From Neoconidiobolus thromboides FSU 785 (taxonomy: Eukaryota > Entomophthoromycota > Entomophthoromycetes > Entomophthorales > Neoconidiobolaceae), in contig MU626337.1 of NCBI GenBank assembly GCA_025603075.1, positions 27,689-91,688 of the forward strand: a DNA stretch of 64,000 bases. The letters run 5' to 3'. Numbering within the stretch: the stretch's first letter is position 1; each line of letters begins with the position of its first letter. This document shows positions 34,878-45,962 of this stretch, in pieces. The position numbers and the translations under genes are program-made. A model generated the notes under the pieces. It was not told the origin of the DNA. It was given only the letters and a program-made list of their open reading frames with translations, and ran no database searches.

Positions 34878-35882
34878 TTAATCATCTGATTCATTTTCGT
34901 CTAACTCATTCTCTTCTGATTCATCTTCATCAGAGCCACTTTCTTCCGATTTACTTTCATTTGACTCGTTATCTTCCGATTCATTATCTTCTGATTCATC
35001 ATCTTCTTGGTCAGTTTCTTCATCTTTACCAAAGAAACTATCATTATTAATATTACCTTTGGGTTCTTCAGTTTCTAATAATCTCGTTTAAATTTTATCT
35101 TATAACAATTCAATGATTTTACCTTTAATAGAATCAGTAGTAATATCATCTTTTTTAGAAAATGTGGTGCTATTAGCTGCTTTTTTGGGAAGTTTTCCTT
35201 CCAAAACTTGTAATTTAATTTGCTCTCGAATCTCTGTTTTTCTAATATCTGACTTTGTCCCAGATTGATCTTCAGCTGCATTATTTGGATATAAAGAAAT
35301 GTATTTTTCAGTCATAGGGAAGTGCTAAGATGATAAGACTTTGATTCTAAAAAGATAACTAAAAACTTACTAAAATATAGTTCAAGTCAACATTAGCTTC
35401 AAGTAATTCTAACTCTAATGATCCTTTTTTATCATCATCATCTATTTCCATTAATTCTTTTTCTATCTTTTTGATTTTCCTTTCTACTTTCTTCTTTTCA
35501 AAGAACATTACCATCTTATATTTATCTCTGTTTTCTTTGAGCTTCTTTTCTAACTCGCTTTCTTCTATTTGAATTTGTAATGCTTTGAGTTTACGTTCCA
35601 TTTCCACTTTGACTTGGGTACTCAAGTTAGGCTGAATATTGATATTAATTCAAAATGAAAAGAAAAATTAAGTACCTTTTTTAAAAGTCGAATGGTATCT
35701 CTTAAACTCTTTTTGAGGTTTTTAGCCTTAGTAACAGCTTCGGTATTTTCACCATTTAGTTTTTTGAATGATTGATGCTTTGGTTTTGAATCTGCTTCAT
35801 CCTTTTGTTCAACTTGTGGCTTTTTTCTCTTAGCTATTGGGGTCCTGTTAGCATTGCTATTATCTATTCTTTTATTTACCAT
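34878..35882 (-). CDS. EFG1: rRNA-processing protein Efg1
   Basis: Four exons (35882-35676, 35631-35371, 35324-35123, 35074-34878) encode 288 residues. Efg1 is a nucleolar factor needed for 18S rRNA maturation. The protein begins with a Lys-rich tail, then the hallmark KSLRDTIRLLKK, a long coiled coil rich in Lys/Glu (about 70-150) that includes FFEKKKVERKIKK, and the block DLNYILHFPMTEKYISLYP. The fourth exon supplies an acidic C-terminus ending ENELDENESDD. Without the last 48-nt intron the frame would stop at GKIIELL; splicing at GGTAAAATC joins it to the acidic tail with NDSFFGKDEE, typical of the family. With RRP5 it is the second rRNA-processing gene in the window, but they are not adjacent. 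Confidence 0.85.
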
Positions 35883-36283
35883 TTTAAAACTGAATCGAAT
35901 TTAGTTAAAAAATAATTGTAATAGAAGTTTCGAAAATTAGAGTTTACAATTTTATATAAAAATTAACACAATGCTTTTGCATGAAACATTAGCTTTTCCA
36001 GGATGTATATGTTTTACAAGTTAACTCATTTTTAAAAGACAATAAATTATTTATAAGTTTTAACAAGATACTCGTAATATTCATATATAAGCTCTATTGG
36101 TTCATATATCTAATATAAACTCTAAATGTCTTTATCTCAAATCAAATAACTATTAGCACTTATCCAGTATATTTTTCAGAATAACTTGAAGTTATAAAGG
36201 GTATGAACTTCAAGAACGTTATTTCAAATTGATATATAATATACACTACCAAAGCTTTATTATTTTTTAATTACTTTTTAAAG
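35883..36283. other. Intergenic upstream of EFG1
   Basis: No feature seen other than the start of the next hairpin element. Confidence 0.4.
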
Positions 36284-36386
36284 TATGGATGAGTAGTTTT
36301 TTTGTCTCATCACTTTTTCCTTTTAAACACTGTTTGAGTAGAAAAACTACTAGTAAAATTCTTGAACAAAAAAATACATCTCTATA
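36284..36386 (-). mobile_element. Hairpin MITE, copy 11
   Basis: Reverse orientation. The ends are TATGGATGAG and ATCTCTATA, and the centre is changed to AACACTGTTTGAG. Confidence 0.7.
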
Positions 36387-36680
36387 TTTAATTGTTTATT
36401 GTTATAATATTCAAATTTTAATTCCACCCAAAAATTTTACAAAAGAAATGGTTCAAAACCTTAAAAAAATCATGAAGATCTGAAAGAGAAAAAAAAGCCA
36501 AAATTAGAAGTGTATGTGAAAATCAAAGCAATAGACTAACTAAAAATAATAAAGAGTGATCAACTAAAGAATGACTTAAAGGTAGATCAATATTCTAAAA
36601 TATGAACATTTTTCTGAGCTAACCCTTATCTTATTTTTTTCTATTTAGGTTGACCCTATTCCTTATATTACTTTAAAATT

Positions 36681-37391
36681 ATGAAGTTAAATAATTTCTT
36701 CTTATTTTTATTTACCACTGTAGCATTAGCTGGCGTTATTAATCAAGACACTGTTGATAATGAGAATGGGATTGATTTTGCTGATGATGCGTTAATAGAG
36801 CTTAATTCGAATGTGGATTATGGTAAATCGACTGTTGATGTAAAAGACGAAGCAGACGATAAAGCAGTCGCAATATTAGATATATTGAAGCCTGGTATAC
36901 TAGGACCCTTATTATTAGAAGGCAAAAACTTTGATTATGAAAAAATTGGTCTTAGCAAGAAAAACTATTTTATAATGAAAAATGTATTATTGCCTAGATT
37001 AAAGAGTAAAGTAATTAAAGAGGTTAAGAATGAATTGAAGAAAATACGTAAAGGAAAGTCCAGTGCAGAGATCAAGAAGAATTATCGAGATAATATTGAT
37101 CTTATTGCTGGCTCAAACTTGAAGGAGCTTGAGGACAAGACTTTGAAGGATCTAGTTAAGAGGTTCGGGAACAACAAAGAGTACCTTAGTGATATTCCTA
37201 TCCTTATTATTTACCTCAAGGATTTATTTGAAGGTGAAGTGCTTAAGGTAGTCGATGAATTTTTCACTGAATGTAACCAATACAGACCTGATGTAGCTAT
37301 AGTATTGAAAAAGACCATCGATAAAATCCAGAGTAACTTTAGAATTTTCCCTAAGGATTACTACAAATCATTAAAAAATGCTTATCATTGA
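36681..37391 (+). CDS. Hypothetical secreted protein
   Basis: A single-exon frame of 236 residues. Residues 1-17 form a clear signal peptide (short Lys-containing start, Phe/Leu core, cleavage likely after ALAG or nearby). The rest is charged and probably all-helical, with a Lys-rich segment (KVIKEVKNELKKIRKGK, about 113-129) and a single Cys near 205. There is no membrane anchor, no dibasic Kex2 site near the start, and no family that I recognise. It does not share the Gly/Asn tail of the secreted family at 50-64 kb. Confidence 0.65.
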   Translation: MKLNNFFLFLFTTVALAGVINQDTVDNENGIDFADDALIELNSNVDYGKSTVDVKDEADDKAVAILDILKPGILGPLLLEGKNFDYEKIGLSKKNYFIMKNVLLPRLKSKVIKEVKNELKKIRKGKSSAEIKKNYRDNIDLIAGSNLKELEDKTLKDLVKRFGNNKEYLSDIPILIIYLKDLFEGEVLKVVDEFFTECNQYRPDVAIVLKKTIDKIQSNFRIFPKDYYKSLKNAYH

Positions 37392-37551
37392 TTAGATAAG
37401 TAAAATAAATTTTATTGATGATATTTCACAAATTTTGCTAGTTTTGCTTTTGCTTTTTGAACATATTTTACATTTAATAGTATTTAAGACTCCAATCTAT
37501 TTTAAAATAGCCATCATAAGTTAATTTTAAAAATTTGATACAAACTGGGGC
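37392..37551. other. Short intergenic stretch
   Basis: Nothing seen except flanking sequence of the next hairpin element. Confidence 0.35.
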
Positions 37552-37650
37552 ATAGGAATGTATTTTTTTAAGAATTTTGTTAACAATTTTTTCATTCAAG
37601 TAGCACTTAAAAAATGGAAAAAGTGATGAAACTAAAAAACACTCCAATAT
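37552..37650 (+). mobile_element. Hairpin MITE, copy 12
   Basis: Left ATAGGAATGTATTTTTTT, core AGTAGCACTTAAAAAATGG, right ACACTCCAATA. It lies between convergent genes. Confidence 0.7.
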
Positions 37651-37889
37651 GACACTTTATTCTCACACTTTAAGTATACTATTTTACTTAATATTAACAG
37701 TTGACACCAAATTTATTTAATTTTATATAAAAAACGCTGATAAGAAATAGCAAAAGGAATAAATTTTAATTAGGTATAAATAAGCATTTAGAATCTTAAC
37801 ATTATTGTAAACTAGTTCGCAAGAACAAAATATTTTTAAATTAATAGTTTTTTTAACTAAAAATTGCACTTTTAAATCAAAAAACACTA

Positions 37890-39184
37890 TTAACTAGCTA
37901 TTTTTTCGTTGATAGCTGTAATCCATTTATCTCTTTCAGATTCATCTTTACTAGCTAGCTTATATGTTCTTTTTGATGTCTTGAATTTAAAACAATGTGC
38001 TCTCGATTTAGAGGTTGTTGTAGCTAAAGTTACTTCCGAGATGTCTTTTAATGGGATCATAGCTAATAGCTCATATTCCTAAAAGGTATCTTAGTTTAAT
38101 TTCAAACCTATTTAATTTATCAAATACCCTTTCATCTTTATAGTAGCACAAATTATCTGCTCTTAACACAAACCACCTTTTACGCCAGGCCTAACAAATT
38201 AAGTTAATTTTATAAAACTGGTAGCTATAAGATAAGTTACTCTATATCCTTCACAATGTTTGTATAAAATGCCTTGCATGTAAATTGAATTATCCGTGCT
38301 AGAAGGCATTGCTGATAAATCCAAACCCAAACTATTCATAGGAGGTGAAGAGGATACTCCGACTGGAGTAGTCGGAGAATAATAGCTTTGATCTAAATTA
38401 TTATCGCCTTCTAAATCGGAATAATCGCTAGTTAAATCTAAAGCTTCATGAGGGAAAGGTGTTGAATGGGAAGGATTAGAAGAAAACGATCCAGCTGATA
38501 AATGCTTTGAAGCCCAAGAGCCATCTGAATCTGAGCCACTTTTTTTATGTTCTTTCTTTTCGTTTAATATAGCTATTATATTTGGTTCAGAGAGTGGCAT
38601 TGATTCTCTTGCTTGTAATAATGTTTTAATCCAATCTTTTCTGTCTTCAGAATCATAACATTGGAAATAATATTTCTTTTTTGGTGTTCCGATTATAAAC
38701 ACGTTTTCTCGCTTCTTTTTATTATACTCTTCGATTTTTGATGTACGAAATAAATCAATGCTATTTTGGAGTTCATATTCCTGAATAATTTAGATTAAAA
38801 ACATACTAAAACTTAGATTTAAATTACTTTGTCATCTTTATATATTGACAGTACATGATTTCTTAATACCAACCATCGAGTTTTCCATTGCTATTTTCTT
38901 AGTTAGTTAGTTTAAAATTTAGTTTTATTTATTTACGTTTCTAGCTCGAAATCTTTTTTCAACATAACCAGACTTAAGTGTCCTATTTTCTTCTATTGCT
39001 TGTTGTGAAATAACATGTGTATATGGTTCCATCTCCCGTCCAATATCAGATTCTTCAGTAATATCAAAATTTTGTTCCGTTGGAGTAGTTACTGCTGGTA
39101 ATGGCTTACAGAAACTCTAATTGAAACTTTAACTATAATCTAATAAAACATAAGTAAAATTACCGGCTGAAATTCGGAGTTCAT
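37890..39184 (-). CDS. Tandem PH-domain protein
   Basis: Six exons (39184-39164, 39116-38937, 38890-38828, 38780-38241, 38190-38128, 38078-37890) encode 351 residues. Two pleckstrin-homology domains flank a Ser/Pro-rich linker. PH1 starts at about residue 58 with KSGYVEKRFRARNQWKTRW and ends near YDSEDRKDWIKTLLQ. PH2 starts at about 253 with MQGILYKHCEGYRAWRKRW and ends with the canonical DKWITAINEK. Basic residues in the first strands fit phosphoinositide binding, so membrane recruitment is inferred. The linker is rich in Ser/Asp and could be phosphorylated. The layout recalls fungal Opy1-like or TAPP-like adaptors, but I cannot name the orthologue. Both PH domains are split by introns at equivalent places, suggesting an old internal duplication. 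Confidence 0.75.
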
Positions 39185-40101
39185 AGCGTATAAATTAAAA
39201 TAAATAAAAGTGAATAAAATTAATAATAGAGTTCTATCTAAATTCTTTTGAACTTGACTACATAACCTAATTCATTAAGTTTTATTATTGTTGAATTTTT
39301 CCCCATTTTATAACCCCAATCAGATCGTGGTTTTGACTAGTCATTGACCCAGTTATTTGTGCATTTTTTCAAGTCATTTGCTTTTATGGTTCGAAAACAT
39401 ATGGACTGCAAAATTAGCAATCAGTAGAAAGCTCATTGGTCTGCTATTTTGGTGACCTAAGCAAAATGGTCTATTTAAGTGGATAAGGCTTTTAGAATTA
39501 ATTAAATTAATCATACTTCTATACTTGGAAATATTATTTAACACTCTAGTTTTATTAAGGATTTTTAAGCCTAGAAGGTAGTTTTGATTATGTTTGCTGA
39601 TGTTTTATAATTTAGAAGTTGTTAAATAACTAAAAATTTCTATTATTTTAATATAAGATAATGTCTTTGAGTAAAATAATGCTATCAAAATCCTATTTCT
39701 AACTATAAATAGCCCTTTAATGTCATAAGTGTGATTTATTGAGATATTGATTTATTTATTGAAATCGTTTGGTAACTTTGTATTAATAAAATATGGGCAA
39801 AAATAGGGTAAAAGTTAGTTGTTTTATAAATATTCTAGGATCTTAGTAATATCCGAACCACGAAATATTATATTTAAACATTAATGCTTAGCAAAAAGTT
39901 ATAAAACTTTGTTTTATGATATATGGGAATCCAAGTGAGATACTGCCGATTATTTTTCAAAATTCAATCAATGTTTTTAAATATAATCTAATATCTCAAC
40001 AATGGTAATCAATTGTAAAAAAAAGATAGCTATTCTACAAAAACCGATTATTTTTAGCCAAAAATTACACTATAATTAAAATGAGTTTTTTTTTGAAAAG
40101 T
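39185..40101. other. Intergenic upstream of the PH gene
   Basis: No coding or RNA feature that I can support. Confidence 0.4.
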
Positions 40102-40146
40102 TCCTTAAGAAATAGAAAGTGATGAAACTAAAAAAAATACCCCTGC
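40102..40146 (+). mobile_element. Hairpin MITE, copy 13 (half)
   Basis: Only the right half survives: CCTTAAGAAATAG, GATGAAACTAAAAAAAATA and CCCCTGCA. The left half is absent. Confidence 0.6.
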
Positions 40147-40221
40147 ATTTACTTTTCAACTATTTGCCTATTTTTATTTAAAACTATAAAGAAACATAAT
40201 GAACTAGTGGTTGGATAAAAA

Positions 40222-40325
40222 TATGGTAGTGTTTTTTAGTTTCATCACTTTTTCCATTTTTAGGCGCTATTTGAGCGGAAAAATTGTTAGTAAAATTTTT
40301 AAATACAGAAACATATCCTTCTATA
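40222..40325 (-). mobile_element. Hairpin MITE, copy 14
   Basis: Reverse orientation, ends TATGGTAGTG and TCCTTCTATA, core AGGCGCTATTTGAG. Lies 5 bp before copy 15. Confidence 0.8.
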
Positions 40326-40330
40326 TGATG

Positions 40331-40428
40331 TATGGCGATCTTTTTTGGTTTTACTACTTTCTCTATTTTTTAAATACTATCGAACATAAATAAGAGTAAA
40401 TTTCTTAAATAAAGAAAACATTTCCATA
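40331..40428 (-). mobile_element. Hairpin MITE, copy 15
   Basis: Reverse orientation and more diverged: TATGGCGATC and TTTCCATA ends, core AAATACTATCG. Forms a direct pair with copy 14. Confidence 0.75.
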
Positions 40429-40591
40429 TATAAAATAAAAAGACATATTTTTAACAAAAGTTAAATAACAAAATAGAAAAATTTATAACCAGTATATAAA
40501 AAATTCATCATCGTTTAAAATAAATAATCAACTCAATAGTTGAACTAAATAAAACCTTCTTTATATATTGAAAGTGCAAGTTGATAACTCT

Positions 40592-43490
40592 TTAATTCTG
40601 CTGTTTAGCAACTCTCGAGAATATTGCAAAGAGGTCATTAATTGTAAATTCCAAAGTTATATTAGATCCGGGGTAGCAGGACTTAATAAGTTCACTCATT
40701 TTTTTATGCTGGTTAATAAATTCTTCTTGAATCTCTCTCCATATCACCTGCAATAATCCTTCTTCTTCACTAAAATGTTTTTTAACTCTGGTGTACAAGA
40801 CTAAAATAGATTTTCTAATCTATAATAAAATATGAAAAAAGAGGCAAATAAATAAAAATAAAAATACCTCGTCCGCTGGAAACATACTAATAACTTTCTT
40901 AAGCGCTGTTTTATTATAAGAGTTGTTAAATCCAACTTCTTCAGGAGATCTACTACGGAGAAGTGCTTCGATGCCTTCAAAAAATTCCTAAACAAATGTG
41001 TAAATACAAAGAAGAAATTGTTTGTTATTATGCTTACTAATAATTTCCCTAATGGGCGTTTAATAACGTCTTTAACATAAGCCTGTAAATGTGTGTTATA
41101 TGAGCTACGTGCTTGTTCATTAAAACCTCCAATAGTTGAATTCTTTTTGTATCTCCCAGTTTCCATATAAAAGTAATGCATATTTTCTTAAGAGTCACAT
41201 TATTAACTATATTATCTACTATGAATTGTTTTACCTAAAATGATAATATGAAGATTCAATTGTTCCTTTTCTAAATGCTCGGATTGCTTTGCAGAAACTT
41301 CTAAATTATCAAACATAACATTGACAATTTTTTGATAACATTTATCCATTTGTTGTCGTATAGGGGTTTCTGCACTACCAATAAAGGCCTCCATTCGATT
41401 TAAAAATTCCTAGGTGAGACGTTAGAATAAAATTTATTAATATGTTTATAGTTACTGGGAATGTCTTGAAAAAAGATAGAATACCACTTCTTTTTTTACC
41501 AGAAACTTGTAATTCTTTTATTGCTTTCACTTGTTCATCCTTTCAATAATTTTAAAATAAAATAAACAAAATAATTATAATTCTTACAACATTCTTATCA
41601 AGATGCATACGGAAAAGACTATGCACATTATTTAAGTTTTTTAAAAGAAACTCCTGATTACTGTTTTCACATCTTTCAATAAATGTTTCCGCTTTGACTA
41701 AAAGTACAACCAACAATCTAGAGCCGTTATTTTTAATCCCAATATAGCTAATTAAACTTACGTCCAATCAAATTTAATCAATGTTTCACCAAGGGCGCTT
41801 AACTCTGATGATAAATTCGAGAACATGGTTTCCATATTTTCACTAAAAAAATTAGTATGAACATAAATTAAAATAAAAACAAGTACGAGATTCTTTTACG
41901 GATTTTCACATCATTCTGAGCTTTACGAAGCCCAAGAAGATCAGAATCTTTGATAGGTGCTTGGTATTTTTCCCATTCTCTTACCCATTGTTGAAAATCT
42001 AATGATTTCACCCCAATATGGAACATTAAAGTAAAAAAATTCTGCTCTTTAATAATGTCTGGGAAAATAACGTTTAGTATTTGATTTAAAACCTATTAGA
42101 ATTTTAGTCATGGTTTTAACTTTAGCATATTAAACTTACAACATCAGGTGGTTGTTTTGGGTCTGTAACAATATCTGAGCCAGTTCGACGATGTAAGGTG
42201 GGACCAAGTTTATTTGAGCTTGGATTTGTGAATACTTGAATAGTAGTTTTATTAAATCTATTGAAAAAACAAATCAAAGCTTACAATATTTTACGTCATC
42301 CGTATTAGCTTTCTTCAAAAAGGTTAAACTTCTAAATGTCTCAGAAAGGCCTTTATACTCTGAGCTATAAATATTTCCAACCGCAGCTGAGTAAGCCTAA
42401 TTACAATAAACAAAAAGTAAAGTAATAATATATAGTAATTACATGTTGGAGCTCATTATGCCTACTAGGATCCATTTCACTTAGCCATAACGTTAAACCT
42501 CTAAATTTTGAAAGTTCTTCTTTTATATTTTTCATGTCAATTCTTAATTTTGTGCCTTTTCCTTGACCAGTAAGGGCAGTATTTACCTATCAAAAAATCA
42601 GAGAACTAATCAAAAATAGTTTGGGTAGTTTACTTGATAATTAAACATAACTTTTAAATATTCAAAGGCACGTGATGAGAAATTATTTGCTTGAAGAATG
42701 TTGGCTTCCATTTGCTCGTTTATAACCGACATATCTTTAACACCTTCCTCATAGTTTGTTTTAATGGTTCTCTGTATAGAAGCTGCAGCATCCAAAATTG
42801 TTTTCATACCACCTTCAGTTTCAAATTTAGTTTTTCTAAGTACATCTGCTAAACTATCTGGAACAGAAACTTGTCCCTAAATCAAATTATAATAATGGCT
42901 ATTGTATTAAAGAAACTATACCTACAAGAACTTTTTCAACTTCTTCGAGTAAATTTTGCTGATTACGACTTTGTATTTGTAATGCCTCATTTAAAGATTG
43001 AATTTGAAATATATCATCACCCAATGACTAAGCAAAAGTTAAATATAGATTGAAATATAAAGAAATAATATACATCTAGCTCGGTTTTATATAGCGTCAA
43101 CCAACTGTCCACTCCATCTAATTCATAAATAGCTCTATCTATTCTATCAATAATTGCTTCAACTTGACCATCAGTTTCTAGCACTGCACCTATATTAGCC
43201 TAAAAATCAATGCATTCATATAAGCTTAAGATATATATTATTACTGTTTCTAATAAAGATAATTCATTTAGTAAACCAGACTCAAGTGCTGCTGCATCTT
43301 TTCCAGCTTTCCAATGAAATTCTGTTAAAAGCTCTTCTACATTGATAATCTCGTCATCTTCTCTACCTGCTCCTGGAGTGTTTATATCTACAGTAGTAGA
43401 GTTTGTACTAATATTGGACCTATTCTTTTCCATCTTTTGTGGAATAGTTAAAAATCCTGCCCCACTACCTATATTTCCATTTTTTGTCAT
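40592..43490 (-). CDS. SEC3: Exocyst subunit Sec3
   Basis: Fifteen exons give 746 residues: 43490-43245, 43199-43074, 43027-42926, 42876-42634, 42586-42443, 42396-42285, 42234-42140, 42092-41887, 41842-41762, 41717-41588, 41539-41456, 41409-41235, 41186-41038, 40987-40868 and 40819-40592. All joins keep phase. Sec3 is an exocyst subunit that marks sites of secretory vesicle tethering at the plasma membrane. The EELLTEFHWKAGKDAAALE block near residue 51 is the usual start of the Sec3 core. It is followed by a coiled coil, the RGLTLWLSEMDP segment, QILNVIFPDIIKEQNFF, and the C-terminal helical rods (EFFEGIEALLR, EEVGFN...KTALKKV). The N-terminal PIP2- and Rho-binding PH domain is missing: only about 50 low-complexity residues precede the core, and the divergent GWT1 starts 101 bp upstream. 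Confidence 0.85.
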
Positions 43491-43591
43491 ATTAATTTTT
43501 ATAAAAACGAATAGATTAAAATTTAAGCCACAATTTTATATGCTCTTTTTAAATTATTAAAACAGATTGAATTCTTTCATTTCGAGTTAAA
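43491..43591. promoter_or_regulatory. Divergent promoter SEC3/GWT1
   Basis: Just 101 bp lie between the two start codons, so this DNA must hold both core promoters. It is A+T-rich; I cannot assign a TATA box to either side. Confidence 0.5.
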
Positions 43592-45273
43592 ATGAGTGAT
43601 TATAAAGCGAGGAAAGAAGAATTTGTTAGTGGACTTAAAGGTTCCTCCATAATTTGTGTAGTCTCTCTCGTTTCAACTACTTTGGTAAACTATAAATGAA
43701 TGTTATAAACATAGAAATTAAGCGTTTAAGATTACAGTAGCATTATGGAAAATCGTAGGTGACTTTTTAATTTCGAAAAAAGTTTTAGAAAAGGTGAAAA
43801 CATCAAGTAGCTATTTACATATTTCAAAATGGGCGATTTTCGATTTTATATCATTGGTTCTTCCTCTTCTATTTTTTATGAACGGTTTAAATCATTTAAC
43901 AACCAATTTTAATTTTTTTGGTCTAATAATCATACTGCTGCATATCACTGTTTTTCAAAAAAAATCAAGGAAGGCAACTCATAATGTCTCAAACACCAAC
44001 CAGCCTCAAAATAAAATTCTCAATTTTATTACAGTTTATCGTTCATTGTTGATGATGTTAACTTGTATCGGAATCTTAGCAGTTGATTTCCATACTTTTC
44101 CAAGATTTTTCGCCAAAGCAGAAACCTATGGTTCTTCACTAGTAATTTTTATTAGCTTTATTAAAGTCAAGTTATTTATTTGATAAGATGGATATGGGAG
44201 TCGGAAGTTTTGTATTTAGTTCTGGTATAATCTCTGCAAGGGCAAAAGTGGATTCAAACTCAGGCAAAATTTCAACGTTATGTAAATCGCTTTTTCATTC
44301 AATTCCTTTATGGATTTTAGGAATTATAAGGTTAATTTCAGTAAAAGGCATTGAGTACCAGGTATTGTTAATTAAGCTTGTTCATCGTATCAACTAATGG
44401 ATTGTATTTAATTATTTAGGAACACGTTACTGAATATGGAGTTCATTGGAACTTTTTTTTTACTCTTGGTTGTTTATCAATACCTGTAGTATTAATTGAA
44501 TACCTTTCCATGGGATCTTCATATATTGGTTGGGGAGTATTAACTATCTATCAATTATTGTTAAGTTTTAGCTCATTGGAAAGCTACATTATATCCGATG
44601 TTAGAATACGAGGAGACATAGTATCCATGAACCGAGAAGGTCTATTTTCACTTTGGGGTTAGTTACATATTTTATTTTAAAATTAGTTTTATATAAATTA
44701 GGTTATATTTCAATATTCTTGATTGCTAAGGATGTAGGAAAAGTATTATTTTCAGCTAACAAGGGAAAATCATATACACATCTATGTTCTTATTCCCTAT
44801 TATCTTTAATAATGTTTTGTACTAGCTATTATGTTTTCAACGTTGAAATTTCACGTAGATTGGTGAGATACTTATTTAAAGTTTTATGTTTTGTTAATAT
44901 TTTTAGTGTAACTTTTCTTATGTAGCTTGGGTTTCCGCTATAAATATTATATTAGTTATGGTATTTAGACTACTAGAAGACATTTTGAATATCAAAAAGG
45001 CACCTATCATATTTCAAGCTATTAATTATAATAGCTTGTTTATATTTTTAATTGTAAGTATAATTTTAAATGAATCTTTGTTAATCATAAATCTATTATT
45101 AATTCTAATCTATTTGATAGGCTAATCTTCTTACTGGGCTAGTAAATATAACCGTACCTACTCTCGATGTAAGTGATTTTGTTGCATATGTTATATTAAT
45201 AGGATATATTGGTGCTGTTAATTGTATTTCAATGGTCTTATATTTAAAGCAAATCAAAGTAATTCGCTTTTAA
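43592..45273 (+). CDS. GWT1: GPI inositol acyltransferase Gwt1
   Basis: Seven exons (43592-43684, 43731-44141, 44188-44361, 44420-44657, 44702-44862, 44907-45053, 45121-45273) encode 458 residues; yeast Gwt1 is 490. The enzyme acylates the inositol of GlcN-PI in the ER, an early step in GPI-anchor assembly. The N-terminus [12 protein letters not shown] matches the family. The signature region [20 protein letters not shown] leads into [18 protein letters not shown] across an intron, then EYGVHWNFF and [10 protein letters not shown]. About 12 membrane spans are visible. Acceptor AAG at 43730 was chosen over CAG at 43737, because the latter would give an in-frame stop. The last two exons supply the conserved ANLLTGLVN. 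Divergent from SEC3; both act in surface delivery, though co-regulation is only inferred. Confidence 0.9.
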
Positions 45274-45962
45274 TAAAAAGTAAGACTTTATAATAAGAAT
45301 TAAAAGTTGCTAAAATTTACACTGTTGTTTTCTGCTGAGACTATTTATTATAAAGCTAATTATAGTATATTTATTTTGATTGTTAAAATTATTTCAAAAA
45401 TGTATATCTGTTGATATTAAAGCTTTGATTTAGTAATATTGATAAAACTAATTTACACAAAATGAGTTTAATTAATCTCCAAATAACATACATATTGTCT
45501 TTTTCTTTATACTGTTTCTATTTTTTAAGTCCAAAATTATAATAAATTATTAGCTATATTAACAATCCAAAAAATATATACACAAATTATAAACACAATT
45601 TAATATTGTTAATAGCTTAAACTACCCTATTAATATTTATAACGAATATTACATGTCTTTTAGTTTTCTTATTTGACATATTATTAATAGTATATTTTTA
45701 TGATTTTTAATTTACAAATATTATTCTTATAGTATAATAGTTAATAAAAAATCTAAAAAGCAAACGAATAAGTTAAATAATTTAAAAGCGTTACTGTTTA
45801 TTCTTAATTCCAGTTAAATATTTTTATCTGACAATATAGAATAATAGGGGTAAGATAATGAAAAATACTTAAAAGTAAAAATATAAATTCGTTTAAGGCT
45901 GTGATTAAAAGTGTTGTGATCAATAGTACGATATTTTAAATTGTAGTATTACAATCGATGGT
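45274..45962. other. Intergenic between convergent genes
   Basis: A+T-rich; no feature seen. Confidence 0.45.

Noticed and set aside
36289-36483. 64-codon plus-strand frame
   Set aside because: Most of it is MITE copy 11 read through, so it is a by-product of the element.
40211-40393. 60-codon plus-strand frame
   Set aside because: It runs across MITE copies 14 and 15 and has no independent support.
41747-41760. 14-nt intron candidate in SEC3 (GTAAGTTTAATTAG)
   Set aside because: Far too short to splice. The next acceptor, CTCTAG, gives a 44-nt intron in the same phase.
43731-43737. Acceptor ATTACAG for the first GWT1 intron
   Set aside because: It would create an immediate in-frame TAG. 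The AAG acceptor 7 bases upstream keeps the frame and the family alignment.
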